Below, piece after piece: positions 17,039 to 26,328 of a stretch of 64,000 nt of DNA. The notes below the pieces were generated by a model that made no database searches, was not told the origin of the DNA, and worked only from the letters and a program-made list of their open reading frames with translations. Every line of letters begins with the position of its first letter. Position 1 is the first letter of the stretch. A program made the translations under genes and the position numbers. This DNA comes from Promethearchaeota archaeon (GTDB lineage: Archaea; Asgardarchaeota; Lokiarchaeia; Helarchaeales; RDOG01). The DNA is taken from NCBI GenBank assembly GCA_011365055.1, contig RDOG01000011.1, forward strand, positions 1-64,000. The letters are read 5' to 3'.

Positions 17039-18092
17039 ATTTTTTCACCATATATGGATAATTTTGATTAAAAAATTCTTCAAACATCATAGAAATTTGA
17101 TTACTATCATTCACTTTTGTTTTTAAGAGCAGATTATTGAATTTATTTTTTAATAAATTGACATTATTGTTGAAATTAGGAGTTTTTGAATTTAAACCTG
17201 AAAATAAAATTGAATCTAATATGATTTTATTATCTTTTCGATAATTATTATATAATCCTTGAAAAAATACGTATGTATCACTATTAAACCCAGATTTAAA
17301 GACACAAAAATCAATTAATGGCATTAAATTCGCATAATTTCTCTTTGTAAGTTCCCCAAGATTAATCATTCCTTCATATATTGACTTGCTCAAACTTGAA
17401 AGATATTGAAAAAATAATTCATCAAATTTAATTTGCTCATCCAAATGATTTTCACTTTTCTCAAAAATTATTGAGATTAATTCTTGATTCTCATTGATAT
17501 CATTAAGATTGGTAAATTCTTCTCTCTTAAAATTAAGCCATTTAGGAGTTATAGAAAAATTAAAGAAATTATCGATCATATTTTGGCTTGAAGTATTAAT
17601 TTTATAATCAATATAATAAGGAAAATAGTTGATTCCGTTGTTTTTATTTAAAAAATTCCGAATTCCAAAATTATTATCTTCTATAATCAAGAATTTCTTA
17701 TAAATTTTCATAAAATCTTCTAAAACCATCCCCATTTCATTTGAAATTTTAATAATAATGTCTAAAGGTACCACTTTTGAAGAGATGATTATAAAAGTCA
17801 AAGGATAATTCTCGTTTGTTATAAATAGAATTGTTTGAGGAATTATTTGTTCTTTATTATTTGTTGCTATTTCTAATACTTTGAATCTCGAACTAATTAA
17901 TGGAAAACCTAAATCTTGGAATCCTTGAGTAATAAGTGAAGTAAGGTCTCCAACCATTTCTAAATATGATTCCTTTTCTTCCAAGTAACCATGCATAGAT
18001 TTAGGTATGTACGTCCAAATATAGGACAATCCATCATCTTCAAGTACTGTTGCCATGCCTATTAGATTCTCAATATTAAAGCTCATTTTCAA
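17031..18092 (-). CDS. Unknown protein with probable N-terminal longin/roadblock-like domain
   Basis: This 353-residue protein is not recognised by family. Residues 8-130 alternate strands and helices in a longin/roadblock-like order (GMATVLED, SYIWTYIP, helix MVGDLTSLITQGFQDLG, strands SRFKVLEIA and TILFITNENYPLTFIII, then a long helix). The rest is asparagine-rich and mixed. TTG at 18092 or the ATG at 18086 may be the start; the ATG is more natural. It lies between a Rag/Arf-like GTPase gene (22 bases upstream) and the overlapping unknown gene downstream. A GTPase-regulator role is inferred only from fold pattern and position. Confidence 0.6.
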   Translation of the reverse strand: MKMSFNIENLIGMATVLEDDGLSYIWTYIPKSMHGYLEEKESYLEMVGDLTSLITQGFQDLGFPLISSRFKVLEIATNNKEQIIPQTILFITNENYPLTFIIISSKVVPLDIIIKISNEMGMVLEDFMKIYKKFLIIEDNNFGIRNFLNKNNGINYFPYYIDYKINTSSQNMIDNFFNFSITPKWLNFKREEFTNLNDINENQELISIIFEKSENHLDEQIKFDELFFQYLSSLSKSIYEGMINLGELTKRNYANLMPLIDFCVFKSGFNSDTYVFFQGLYNNYRKDNKIILDSILFSGLNSKTPNFNNNVNLLKNKFNNLLLKTKVNDSNQISMMFEEFFNQNYPYMVKKFE

Positions 18093-18114
18093 CCATCAAA
18101 AAAATTCGATGAAT

Positions 18115-19254
18115 TTATTGTTCAATTCTTCTCATCTTTAAAATTGATTTTAATTCGTTATTAATTGCTTGTCTGATAGAAAGTGTTTTTCCAATTATTT
18201 TATCTTCTTCATCTTCTTCCTTGAATGTTTGAGGTGATTTTATAGGTAAAGCTTGTTTAATATATTCGATCCATTCGACAGCATATTGCATGGTATTTTC
18301 AATATTGGATAATCTTTCCTCAATTGATGCAGATAAATTTACCATTAAATTAAGAGTATTTTCGATAGTTGTCCCTAATTTAATATCTTGAATACTTTCG
18401 CTAACTTTATGTTCTGATGTTATAGTAGATTTTATCTCTTTAGCTACTTGGGGATCTTTGCTTAAAGTTTGAAAAATACTTGAAGTTGATAATTCATATG
18501 TAAATTGTTTTTCTTTGAAAACTTCATGAATTTTCTTTTTCAGAAATTTAATATTTTCAAGTATCTCTTCTTTATCTTTAATATCTGGATCAACTTTATG
18601 AATTAAAATGGATATATTTGGATTTTCTTGTAAAAATTCTAGAGAGCTTATTATATCCTTCAAATAAAGTATTGCTGAATTAAAATTTGATTTATCTTGA
18701 ACATCAATTACAAATATCATTAATTCTATATTGAGGAAAAATTTTTCTGCATCTTTTAAATATTTTTGACGGTAATTAGTTTGCCCGCCCATATCCCAAA
18801 TAATGTATTCATGATTTTCGCTACTTATCGAAACTCTATCAACACCTTTTGTTGGTAATATCTTGCCGAACGTGTTAATATCAAAATCCTTTTTAAATAA
18901 TTGCATTAATGCAGTTTTTCCCGCGTTATGTAAACCCACTAGAACTATTTTTTTTGGTCCGAAATAATTTTCTAATTCTGAACTTTTAATTACTTTTGAA
19001 AGAATAATCCAATTTATTATATTCAATCGTTTAATACCTTGACTTTCTAAAACTCTAATATCATTATTGTCTAATTCCAATGTTGATAAATCTTCGATTT
19101 TAGAAATTTTATGGGTTTTTTTTAATATTTCAGCTAAATTCTTAGTCATACCTTTAATTCGAGTAATTGGTAGATTTTCAATTTCGCTTAAATTTTCAAT
19201 ATTCTTTGAAAATAGTATAAATTTTTTTAATTTTTCTTTAATTATATTTTCCAT
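18115..19254 (-). CDS. Rag/Arf-like GTPase with N-terminal helical domain and C-terminal coiled tail (paralogue 2)
   Basis: This 379-residue protein is a close paralogue of the one encoded at 11275-12408, with the same order of domains and no gaps over the first 224 residues. G1 is GLHNAGKT (107-114), switch I is LPTKGVDR, G3 is WDMGGQ (153-158), and G4 is HKVD (219-222), a Rag-type histidine in place of the Asn in paralogue 1. The C-terminus has SIEERLSNIENTMQYAVEWIEY and the tail KTLSIRQAI-NELKSILKMRRIE. An AGGTGAT motif precedes the ATG. It is the third GTPase gene in the direction of transcription of the run. Confidence 0.88.
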   Translation of the reverse strand: MENIIKEKLKKFILFSKNIENLSEIENLPITRIKGMTKNLAEILKKTHKISKIEDLSTLELDNNDIRVLESQGIKRLNIINWIILSKVIKSSELENYFGPKKIVLVGLHNAGKTALMQLFKKDFDINTFGKILPTKGVDRVSISSENHEYIIWDMGGQTNYRQKYLKDAEKFFLNIELMIFVIDVQDKSNFNSAILYLKDIISSLEFLQENPNISILIHKVDPDIKDKEEILENIKFLKKKIHEVFKEKQFTYELSTSSIFQTLSKDPQVAKEIKSTITSEHKVSESIQDIKLGTTIENTLNLMVNLSASIEERLSNIENTMQYAVEWIEYIKQALPIKSPQTFKEEDEEDKIIGKTLSIRQAINNELKSILKMRRIEQ

Positions 19255-19273
19255 TTACTATCACCTTTATTTT

Positions 19274-20218
19274 TTAACCTATTATTTTATTAAAAATCCA
19301 TTGAAATCCTTCATATATACCTTCACCAGTTATTGCACTTGTTTGATATAATTCCCAATCTCTGTTCTCAATTAATTCTAAATCTAATTCATTGATAATA
19401 TCTTTGTTTAATCTTTCTTGATTCAAATCTTTTTTATTTCCTAATATTAAAAGTGGAATTCCTTGGGATTCATTGTAATTAAGAATCCTCCAAAGTTCTT
19501 CTTTTGCCTCGATAACACGATCAGGATCACTTATATCAACTACAAAGATTAGAATGTCTGGTTCTTTCAAATAATTCTTCCAAGCTCGCCTAAAAGCAAT
19601 TTGACCTCCAAGATCCCAAGCTATTAAATTAACATTTTCTAATACAAACTTTAATAAATTTAGATTTAAGGTACGCTTAGTTTGAACGAATTTTTTTTGT
19701 CTTAGACGTTCCAATAGCGAAGTTTTACCTGCACGATCAAGTCCAAATACAAATAATTTCAGTGACTTTTTCTTCATGCTTATAATAGATTTTGGTAATA
19801 CTTTCATTAATTCATCCATTAGATTTCTAATCTCGTGATATTTGCTCTTAATTTCATCAATATCACCTTGAGACTTAGTTTTCATATAAAATCCTTTGTA
19901 AATATCTTTATTGCTTAATAATTCTATGACGAATTCAGAAAGGGGAATACGAAAAATTTGTTCATCAATTTCATCATGATTGAAAACTACGGAGATCATC
20001 GCCATTTCTCGTTTACCACGTGCCCATTCTGAAGGAACTTCGAAATAAAAATTTGCAGTTTTATAATTCTCAAAAGAATGGATGAAAAATCCCTTCTTAT
20101 CGATAAAATCTAAGAGTTTCGCAACTTCTTTATATTTTTCAGTTTCCTCTTCTTCAGGAACAAAAAACATTTGGGAAGGACCTTTTATTGGATGAAAATA
20201 AGTTAGTATTATGGGCAA
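19274..20218 (-). CDS. Longin-like domain fused to an Arf-like GTPase
   Basis: This is a 314-residue fusion. Residues 1-140 have an alternating strand/helix pattern typical of a longin-like regulatory domain (MPIILTYFHPIKGPSQMFF, helix KYKEVAKLLDFID, strands FFIHSFE, NFYFEVPSE and EMAMISVVF). Residues 150-314 form an Arf-like G domain: G1 GLDRAGKT (159-166), G3 WDLGGQ (201-206), G4 GNKKD and a TSAITG G5. The start is TTG at 20218, supported by AAGGTGAC upstream. A domain of a GTPase-regulating fold in cis suggests self-regulation or a dimer platform. It sits 19 bases after the roadblock-fused GTPase gene. Confidence 0.82.
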   Translation of the reverse strand: MPIILTYFHPIKGPSQMFFVPEEEETEKYKEVAKLLDFIDKKGFFIHSFENYKTANFYFEVPSEWARGKREMAMISVVFNHDEIDEQIFRIPLSEFVIELLSNKDIYKGFYMKTKSQGDIDEIKSKYHEIRNLMDELMKVLPKSIISMKKKSLKLFVFGLDRAGKTSLLERLRQKKFVQTKRTLNLNLLKFVLENVNLIAWDLGGQIAFRRAWKNYLKEPDILIFVVDISDPDRVIEAKEELWRILNYNESQGIPLLILGNKKDLNQERLNKDIINELDLELIENRDWELYQTSAITGEGIYEGFQWIFNKIIG

Positions 20219-20237
20219 TTTTTATGTCACCTTAATT

Positions 20238-21452
20238 TTAAATAAACATGGTTTCTAACCATGGTAATAGAGCTTCAGAGAACCTCTTAGTTTCAATTAC
20301 TTTATGTTCATCACCATGAATCATTCCCAAAAAGTATGGCTGGTTTTTAATTGATATTTTTAGGACTATGAGGAATTTATTTTCAGGTAACAAGCGTACT
20401 GCTATTTTATCTGATTCTAATTTATCTCCAACAGCATATTTTGGAATATTTTCACAAAAATCTGATGCAAACATTGTCAAATTATAGATTTCTTCTTCAG
20501 GTTTATCATCATGAATATTGGCGATCTCAAAACCATTTTTATCAATTAATACAGCATTTTGTATTCCTAATTTCACAACATACTCAGAAACAATTCCATT
20601 AATGACACTTTCGTGACTTGATATCATTTTAAATCCATCAGAAAATGCTTTATAAATTGAAGATTCATCATAAATGCTTGTTTTATATGTTTGATATCCA
20701 AATTTTGGATATTTTTTAAACAAGTTTTTTAAGTCCACATTCAACAAAGATGTATCAACTGTTACCTCAGGGTCAATTTTATGCAAGAAGATAATTATTT
20801 TAGGATATTCTTTTAAATAATTCATTAACGATAATATTTTTTCAAAATATTCTAATGCTTCAGAATGTCTATCTTTATCTTGTGCATCAATAACATAATA
20901 CATTAGATCGGTTTGCACAAAGAAATAGTCAGGTTTCTCTAAATATTGGTTCCTATAATCTTTTTGACCACCCATATCCCAAAAAGAGAATTCCAAGTCA
21001 TGAAAATTAATAGTATCTCTATTCACACCTTTTGTTGGTTTTAAATTTATCAAAGCGCTTGCTAGTTTCTGAAGGGATCCTTGTGGTTTATTTTTTATTA
21101 TCTCAAATGTTGCTGATTTTCCTGCATTATCTAATCCTATCATTAAAATTTTTTTTCCCTGAATAGCATCAATTTTTGCAGCTCTTGCTGCAATTCGAGC
21201 AGCTGCAATCCACCGTTCAAGTTTTATACGTTCTATTCCAATATCCTTCTTTAAAACTTTTAAATCCACATTTGTCAAATCTAAAATTGTTTTAACATCT
21301 AATTTGTCATCAAGCCTTATTGCATCTTCCTTTTCAACTTCACGTAAAGTCCATACGGGTAAGCTTAAAAGCTCTTCGAGAGATCTTGGATCTTTAGGAA
21401 CGTCCAAAACTGACGATAATTTATTTAAAATGTATTCTTTCGTATTTGACAT
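20238..21452 (-). CDS. Rag/Arf-like GTPase with C-terminal roadblock/LC7 domain
   Basis: This 404-residue protein has three parts: an N-terminal helical domain like that of its paralogues (1-95); a G domain with G1 GLDNAGKS (106-113), switch I KPTKGVNRD, G3 WDMGGQ (158-163), a Rag-like YVIDAQD strand and G4 HKID (224-227); and a C-terminal domain (about 283-404). The last part reads as roadblock/LC7: helix VINGIVSEYVVKLG, strand pair NAVLIDKNGFEIANI, a helix, then strands KIAVRLLPENKFLIVLKI. Its Shine-Dalgarno AAGGAGG is formed by the last codons of the response regulator gene, so the two should be translationally coupled. It resembles MglA and MglB joined in one chain. Confidence 0.88.
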   Translation of the reverse strand: MSNTKEYILNKLSSVLDVPKDPRSLEELLSLPVWTLREVEKEDAIRLDDKLDVKTILDLTNVDLKVLKKDIGIERIKLERWIAAARIAARAAKIDAIQGKKILMIGLDNAGKSATFEIIKNKPQGSLQKLASALINLKPTKGVNRDTINFHDLEFSFWDMGGQKDYRNQYLEKPDYFFVQTDLMYYVIDAQDKDRHSEALEYFEKILSLMNYLKEYPKIIIFLHKIDPEVTVDTSLLNVDLKNLFKKYPKFGYQTYKTSIYDESSIYKAFSDGFKMISSHESVINGIVSEYVVKLGIQNAVLIDKNGFEIANIHDDKPEEEIYNLTMFASDFCENIPKYAVGDKLESDKIAVRLLPENKFLIVLKISIKNQPYFLGMIHGDEHKVIETKRFSEALLPWLETMFI

Positions 21453-21454
21453 GT

Positions 21455-22339
21455 TTATTCCTCCTTTAACAATATTTGTGTTATTTTATCATAAATATTT
21501 TTAATGTCATAATTTTGTTTTTCTTTTATTCTCAAAGAAAGTTCTTCAAAAATAAGCTTGATTTTTAAAGAATCAAAATATGTAATATTTGATGCTAACG
21601 TTACGATCATATAGCGCCTGATTCCACCCCTTACTTCTTCATCAGGAATAGCATCAAAATAAATATAGCCAAATCTACTAATATTTTCAATTTCGAGTAA
21701 TATTCCTCTAGCACTAGAATTAGCAGTATATCCATAAATTGAATTTGCAGCCATAAATAATTGTGTGCCAATCTCATTAAGAGATAAAGATAATTCAAAG
21801 TTTTTAGGATATTTCACTCTCAAATCAGGACCTATAACTTCATCCCAAAACGAAATAAAAATTCCAATGGATTCTATTTCATTAGTTTCTAATGAGGGAA
21901 TATAATCATCTATTTTTAATCTTTCAATAAGTGTTTCTTTAAATCTTCTAATTTTTTTATTACGGAAGATCTTTCCTCTAATTGTCGCTATCAAATCTTC
22001 TTCTTTAAATGGCTTAGTTATATAATCATCGACCCCTAACATTTTTCCAAATCTAATATCCTCGGGATCTGCTCGAGCGGTTAAAAAAACGAATGGAATT
22101 TGACTCCAAGTAAGATCTCTTGAAATGTTTTTAAAAAAATCAAATCCATCCATCTCGGGCATCATTATATCACTTAAAATAAGATCAGGAAGAACTTCCA
22201 TTTTCGAAAGATTATTAATAGCTTCTTTTCCATTTCTTGCAGTATTTGTGTTAAAACCATTAAAATCTAAAGTAACCTTTAAGTTAAGTAAAATACCAGG
22301 ATTATCTTCAACTATTAAAATTAAGGGTTTGACTTTCAT
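21455..22339 (-). CDS. Response regulator with longin-like output domain
   Basis: This 294-residue protein has a canonical receiver domain (1-125) with acidic pair Glu11/Asp12, phosphoacceptor Asp57, Thr87 and Lys109. It has no DNA-binding or enzyme output. Residues 157-294 form an alpha-beta domain beginning IGIFISFWDEVIGPDLRVKYP, like the N-terminus of the zinc-ribbon protein at 15003-15986 and consistent with a longin/roadblock fold. The ATG overlaps the kinase stop (ATGA), with AAAGGAG just upstream, and the next gene is a GTPase-roadblock fusion. The parsimonious role is phosphorylation-controlled regulation of the GTPases; this is inferred, not shown. Confidence 0.82.
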   Translation of the reverse strand: MKVKPLILIVEDNPGILLNLKVTLDFNGFNTNTARNGKEAINNLSKMEVLPDLILSDIMMPEMDGFDFFKNISRDLTWSQIPFVFLTARADPEDIRFGKMLGVDDYITKPFKEEDLIATIRGKIFRNKKIRRFKETLIERLKIDDYIPSLETNEIESIGIFISFWDEVIGPDLRVKYPKNFELSLSLNEIGTQLFMAANSIYGYTANSSARGILLEIENISRFGYIYFDAIPDEEVRGGIRRYMIVTLASNITYFDSLKIKLIFEELSLRIKEKQNYDIKNIYDKITQILLKEE

Positions 22340-25300
22340 TTCTTAATCTCCTTTAAAAGATTTTCCCTTTCTTCTATTTTATTAGGTAAATTATTTAATC
22401 TAGGCAAAAAAATAGTAAATTTGGAGCCTTTTCCAAATTCACTTTCTGCAAATATTTCGCCAACGTGAAGTTGGACTATTTCCTTTGCGATAGGTAGCCC
22501 TAGCCCAGTACCAGGTATATCAGCAACTTCACGACTTCTGAAGAAGCGTTCAAAAATATATTGAAGTTCATCTTCAGGAATCCCGTTTCCATTATCAATA
22601 AATTGAATTAAAACTCCATCTCTATTTTTTGAATTATATTCCCCAAAATAATGATCTTGAGCTCTTACATGCAAAATACATTCACTTGGGATGTATTTAA
22701 TAGCATTATCTACAATTATTCTAAAAACTTGAGCAATTTTTTTACTATCACCGTTTAATATTATGTCTTCAGCAATATCATATGTTATAAAAACTTTCTT
22801 TTCATCACGTTTCGGTTCAAGTTGCGCTGCTACTTCAGCACATATGTCAAAAATATTATATTCTTTCCAATCAAGTTTAAATTTCTTTTCTTCAATTCGA
22901 GATATAGTTAAAAGATCTTCAACCATATTTAATAACAAATCAGCATTCAGATTCATTGTTTGCATAATTTCATTTTTTAGATCTTTAGAAATTTGTTCAC
23001 CATATCTAATGATATTGTCAATAGATTGAACAATAACGGAAATTGGAGTTCGCAATTCATGAGAAATAGTCGAAACAAATTTCCGTCTCAAATTTTCAAA
23101 TTCAACAAATGAGGAAACGTTTCTAAATTCAAATATTGCCCCATAAGATTCCTCGCCAGGTAGTTTAAGTTCCGCAAAACTAACTTGTAAGTGTAATCCC
23201 TTTATGGGTTCAATAGTTCGAAATTCACTATCCCTAAGAGATAAAATTCTACTAATTTCGTTAAAAAAATCAATTTTTATATGATCAAAAACATTAAATT
23301 TTGAGGGCATTTCAACTTTTACAATCTCATAATATATATCTTTAAACGTTTTATTAGCTAAAACCAAAGATCCAGTTGAATCAAGAACTAAAATACTATC
23401 AGGAATTGTTTCAATTATTGATTCGATTCTATCTTTTTCTTCATTATCACGAATTCTTTTTTCTACAAGCCGTTTTTCAGTAACATCAAAAACAGTAATC
23501 AAAGTTGCTTCCCGAGACTCAATTTCTATCGTTCTTAAATAAGATTCAATCCATTTAATCTCGTCATCCTTAGTAATTACCCGAAAAGCATTGAATAATA
23601 GGTCTTTCTGATCTTTAATTGAGAAGTTGGAGGAGACTTTTAATGCATTTTCCCGATCATCTGGATGAATTACATCGAAAAATTCTTTTAATGTCCAAAA
23701 TAACATTTCTTCAGAGGAATATCCAAAAATGTTTGATAAAGTCTCATTAATATATTTAAAACTTCCATCTTGTATTATAGCAATTCCAAGCATTGTTTGT
23801 TCTGCAATTGATCGGAATCTTTCTTCAGATTCCTTAAGTTTTTGTAATGCTACCCTTTTTTGTGTAATGTTAAAAAAAGAGACTAAAATTGCAGATTTGC
23901 CTTCATAATGAATACTTTTTGCATGAAGTTCAAGCCAAATTATTTTATTCGATTTAGTTCTAATTCGAAATGGTTCAGGAGTGCTTTCCGTGATTTTTCC
24001 ACGATAAAAATCTAAAAGTATTTCTGATGATTGAATTCTATCATCTTCATAAACTACATTTATAAATTCTCTTGGTGACCAAGATAAAATGTCATTTATG
24101 GAGTATTCAGTAATAATTTCTAAAGCTTTATTTGCATACTTGATAAAATCATCTTGAATAAGTGCAATTCCCAATGAAGTTTGTTCAGCAATAGAGCGAA
24201 ACTTCTCTTCAGATTCATGTAAATGAATTTCTGCCTTTTTTCTATCAGTAATATCAAGAATGGTAATTAAATCTGCAGGTTTCCCTCTATAATTCATAGT
24301 AGTTGCATAAACTTCAAGCCAAATTATTTCATTACTTTTTTTAATTGCACGGCAGAAATATTTATTTAAAATATCTTTTTTCCCTTTTTGCCTTTCTGAA
24401 GCATATGTTCTAACCATCTTTCTATCGTCAGGGTGAAAAGTTTTATAAATTTCGCCTTCTCCCCAATTCAAAACTTCATCAATTGAATAATTTATGATAT
24501 CAGCATATTTTTGATTCATATATTTTACAATATCATCTTGTAAAATAGCTATTCCTACTAATGCTTGTTCGGAAATTGTTCTAAATTGTTCTTCGGATTC
24601 TAAAATTCGCTGCTCTGCTAGTTTTCGATCGGTTATATCACGAATAAATACAGCTACTTTATCTTCCTTGAATGGTAAGAAACGACCTTCAAAATATTGA
24701 GGATGAGAATTAGATGGAAGAGAATATTCCAAAATCTGAATAGTTTTAAATTTGAAGGTTTTTAAAATAGCTTCTTGAATTTGAATAGAAATATCATATG
24801 GTAACATTTCAATTACTTTTCTATGCAGAAATTGGTCAGCAGAAACAAATAAATCATCAATGTCTTTCGCTTGAAAATCTAAAATTTCAAAATCTTTATT
24901 TACAAGAAAGAATAGATCTGGAATAGCTTCAAAAATACTTCTAAATTTTTCTTCCGATTCTTCAAGTTGTTTTTGAGTTTTTTTTAGGGTAGAAATATCA
25001 ACTACAATTGAAAGGCTTTCAATTACGTTTCCCTTTTTATCTTTTAGAGAACTTACCGATAACAAACTAGGTATTTCTCGACCATCTTTTGTAAGATAGA
25101 TTAATTCTTCGTTTTCAAATGATAATCCTTGACGATAAGTTTTAAAAAGTTCAATGCCTTTTAATTTTGAGTCATCAGCATATAAATCAATTACTTTCAT
25201 TTTACGTAATTCTTGCTCTGAATAGCCTAGTAATTTTATTACAGCTTTATTTATATTTATAATAGAACCATTGGGAGAAATAGATATATAAGGGATAGGA

Positions 25301-26313
25301 GCGTTAGTAAATAAATTTTGATATTTTCCTTCAGATTCCATCAAATATTCTTCTGTTTTTTTCTGCTTTTCTTCTAATTCAATAAGATATAGAGCATAGC
25401 TAATATTATTGGCTATTTCTTTAAATAAAGCTAATTCCTCGTCGTTATTGACCCATTTTTCTGGAAAAAAAACGGTAAAAATACCAAATTCATTATTTAA
25501 ATAATTTAGTTTTAAACTTAAAATAGTAAATTTTTTCTTTTTATTTAAAAAAACACAAGAAGGATCGCAAAAATCATCTATTTCGTTTATTAAATGTATA
25601 TTTTCATCTTTTAAAACCTTTAAAGCACATTTTGGAATTATTCTCTTATTTATAGCATCTTCAAATTTATCACATCTTATGAAAATACCTGCGTCTGCAT
25701 ATAATTCTATTTTATTTTCATCATTAATTAATATTATATAAGAACCTAAATATCCTAGAGATTCATTAATACTTTTACACGCTTCTATGATCAGATTCTT
25801 TTTATCTTTTTTTCTTTTTATTATTTGATTTATTTGTTTAATTGCTTGAAGTATTTTATTTAAACGAATAATCTTGTTTTCTGCATCCAACTGATTTAAA
25901 ATTAGTTTAAATCGTTCTATTGAGTAATATATTGATCGAATTAATAATTGTGAACTAATTTCATCTATAATGAGATAATCTTGGGCCCCTTTCTGTAATC
26001 CTTCAATTCCTTGTTCAACATCATCACCCTCCATTAAAATAATAATTGGAATATTTTGAGTTTTTTCCAAAATTTTTTCTAGAGTTCTCAAACCGTAACT
26101 ATCGGATAGATTCGGATCTAATAAAATTATATCAATATCTTTATTATCATCAATAATCAATAAGCCATCTTTCAATTGACTTGCTTCATATAAAATAAAA
26201 TTATTTTCATTACCTTCATTTAACATTTCTTTTATTAATCCCACATAATTTGTATTATCCTCGATAAGTAATATTTTAAAAATGGACTTCTTTAATAATG
26301 AGGATTTGATCAA
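22336..26313 (-). CDS. Giant hybrid sensor histidine kinase: pseudo-receiver, GAF, six PAS, HisKA, HATPase
   Basis: This 1325-residue cytoplasmic kinase has no membrane segment. The N-terminal receiver-like domain (10-130) keeps Glu18/Asp19 and Asp66 but has Met94 and Ile116 in place of the conserved Thr and Lys, so phosphorylation switching is doubtful. A GAF-like region (about 150-320) follows. Six PAS units (roughly 330-1060) come next, with repeating starts such as EKFRSIAEQT-LGIA. HisKA is marked by SHELRTP (His1085), and the ATPase by DNAIKY, DNGNGIP and GTGLGLPIAK. The C-terminal stop overlaps the ATG of the response regulator, which is the obvious phosphotransfer partner. Confidence 0.93.
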   Translation of the reverse strand: MIKSSLLKKSIFKILLIEDNTNYVGLIKEMLNEGNENNFILYEASQLKDGLLIIDDNKDIDIILLDPNLSDSYGLRTLEKILEKTQNIPIIILMEGDDVEQGIEGLQKGAQDYLIIDEISSQLLIRSIYYSIERFKLILNQLDAENKIIRLNKILQAIKQINQIIKRKKDKKNLIIEACKSINESLGYLGSYIILINDENKIELYADAGIFIRCDKFEDAINKRIIPKCALKVLKDENIHLINEIDDFCDPSCVFLNKKKKFTILSLKLNYLNNEFGIFTVFFPEKWVNNDEELALFKEIANNISYALYLIELEEKQKKTEEYLMESEGKYQNLFTNAPIPYISISPNGSIININKAVIKLLGYSEQELRKMKVIDLYADDSKLKGIELFKTYRQGLSFENEELIYLTKDGREIPSLLSVSSLKDKKGNVIESLSIVVDISTLKKTQKQLEESEEKFRSIFEAIPDLFFLVNKDFEILDFQAKDIDDLFVSADQFLHRKVIEMLPYDISIQIQEAILKTFKFKTIQILEYSLPSNSHPQYFEGRFLPFKEDKVAVFIRDITDRKLAEQRILESEEQFRTISEQALVGIAILQDDIVKYMNQKYADIINYSIDEVLNWGEGEIYKTFHPDDRKMVRTYASERQKGKKDILNKYFCRAIKKSNEIIWLEVYATTMNYRGKPADLITILDITDRKKAEIHLHESEEKFRSIAEQTSLGIALIQDDFIKYANKALEIITEYSINDILSWSPREFINVVYEDDRIQSSEILLDFYRGKITESTPEPFRIRTKSNKIIWLELHAKSIHYEGKSAILVSFFNITQKRVALQKLKESEERFRSIAEQTMLGIAIIQDGSFKYINETLSNIFGYSSEEMLFWTLKEFFDVIHPDDRENALKVSSNFSIKDQKDLLFNAFRVITKDDEIKWIESYLRTIEIESREATLITVFDVTEKRLVEKRIRDNEEKDRIESIIETIPDSILVLDSTGSLVLANKTFKDIYYEIVKVEMPSKFNVFDHIKIDFFNEISRILSLRDSEFRTIEPIKGLHLQVSFAELKLPGEESYGAIFEFRNVSSFVEFENLRRKFVSTISHELRTPISVIVQSIDNIIRYGEQISKDLKNEIMQTMNLNADLLLNMVEDLLTISRIEEKKFKLDWKEYNIFDICAEVAAQLEPKRDEKKVFITYDIAEDIILNGDSKKIAQVFRIIVDNAIKYIPSECILHVRAQDHYFGEYNSKNRDGVLIQFIDNGNGIPEDELQYIFERFFRSREVADIPGTGLGLPIAKEIVQLHVGEIFAESEFGKGSKFTIFLPRLNNLPNKIEERENLLKEIKK

Positions 26314-26328
26314 TTTTCTTAACCTTTT

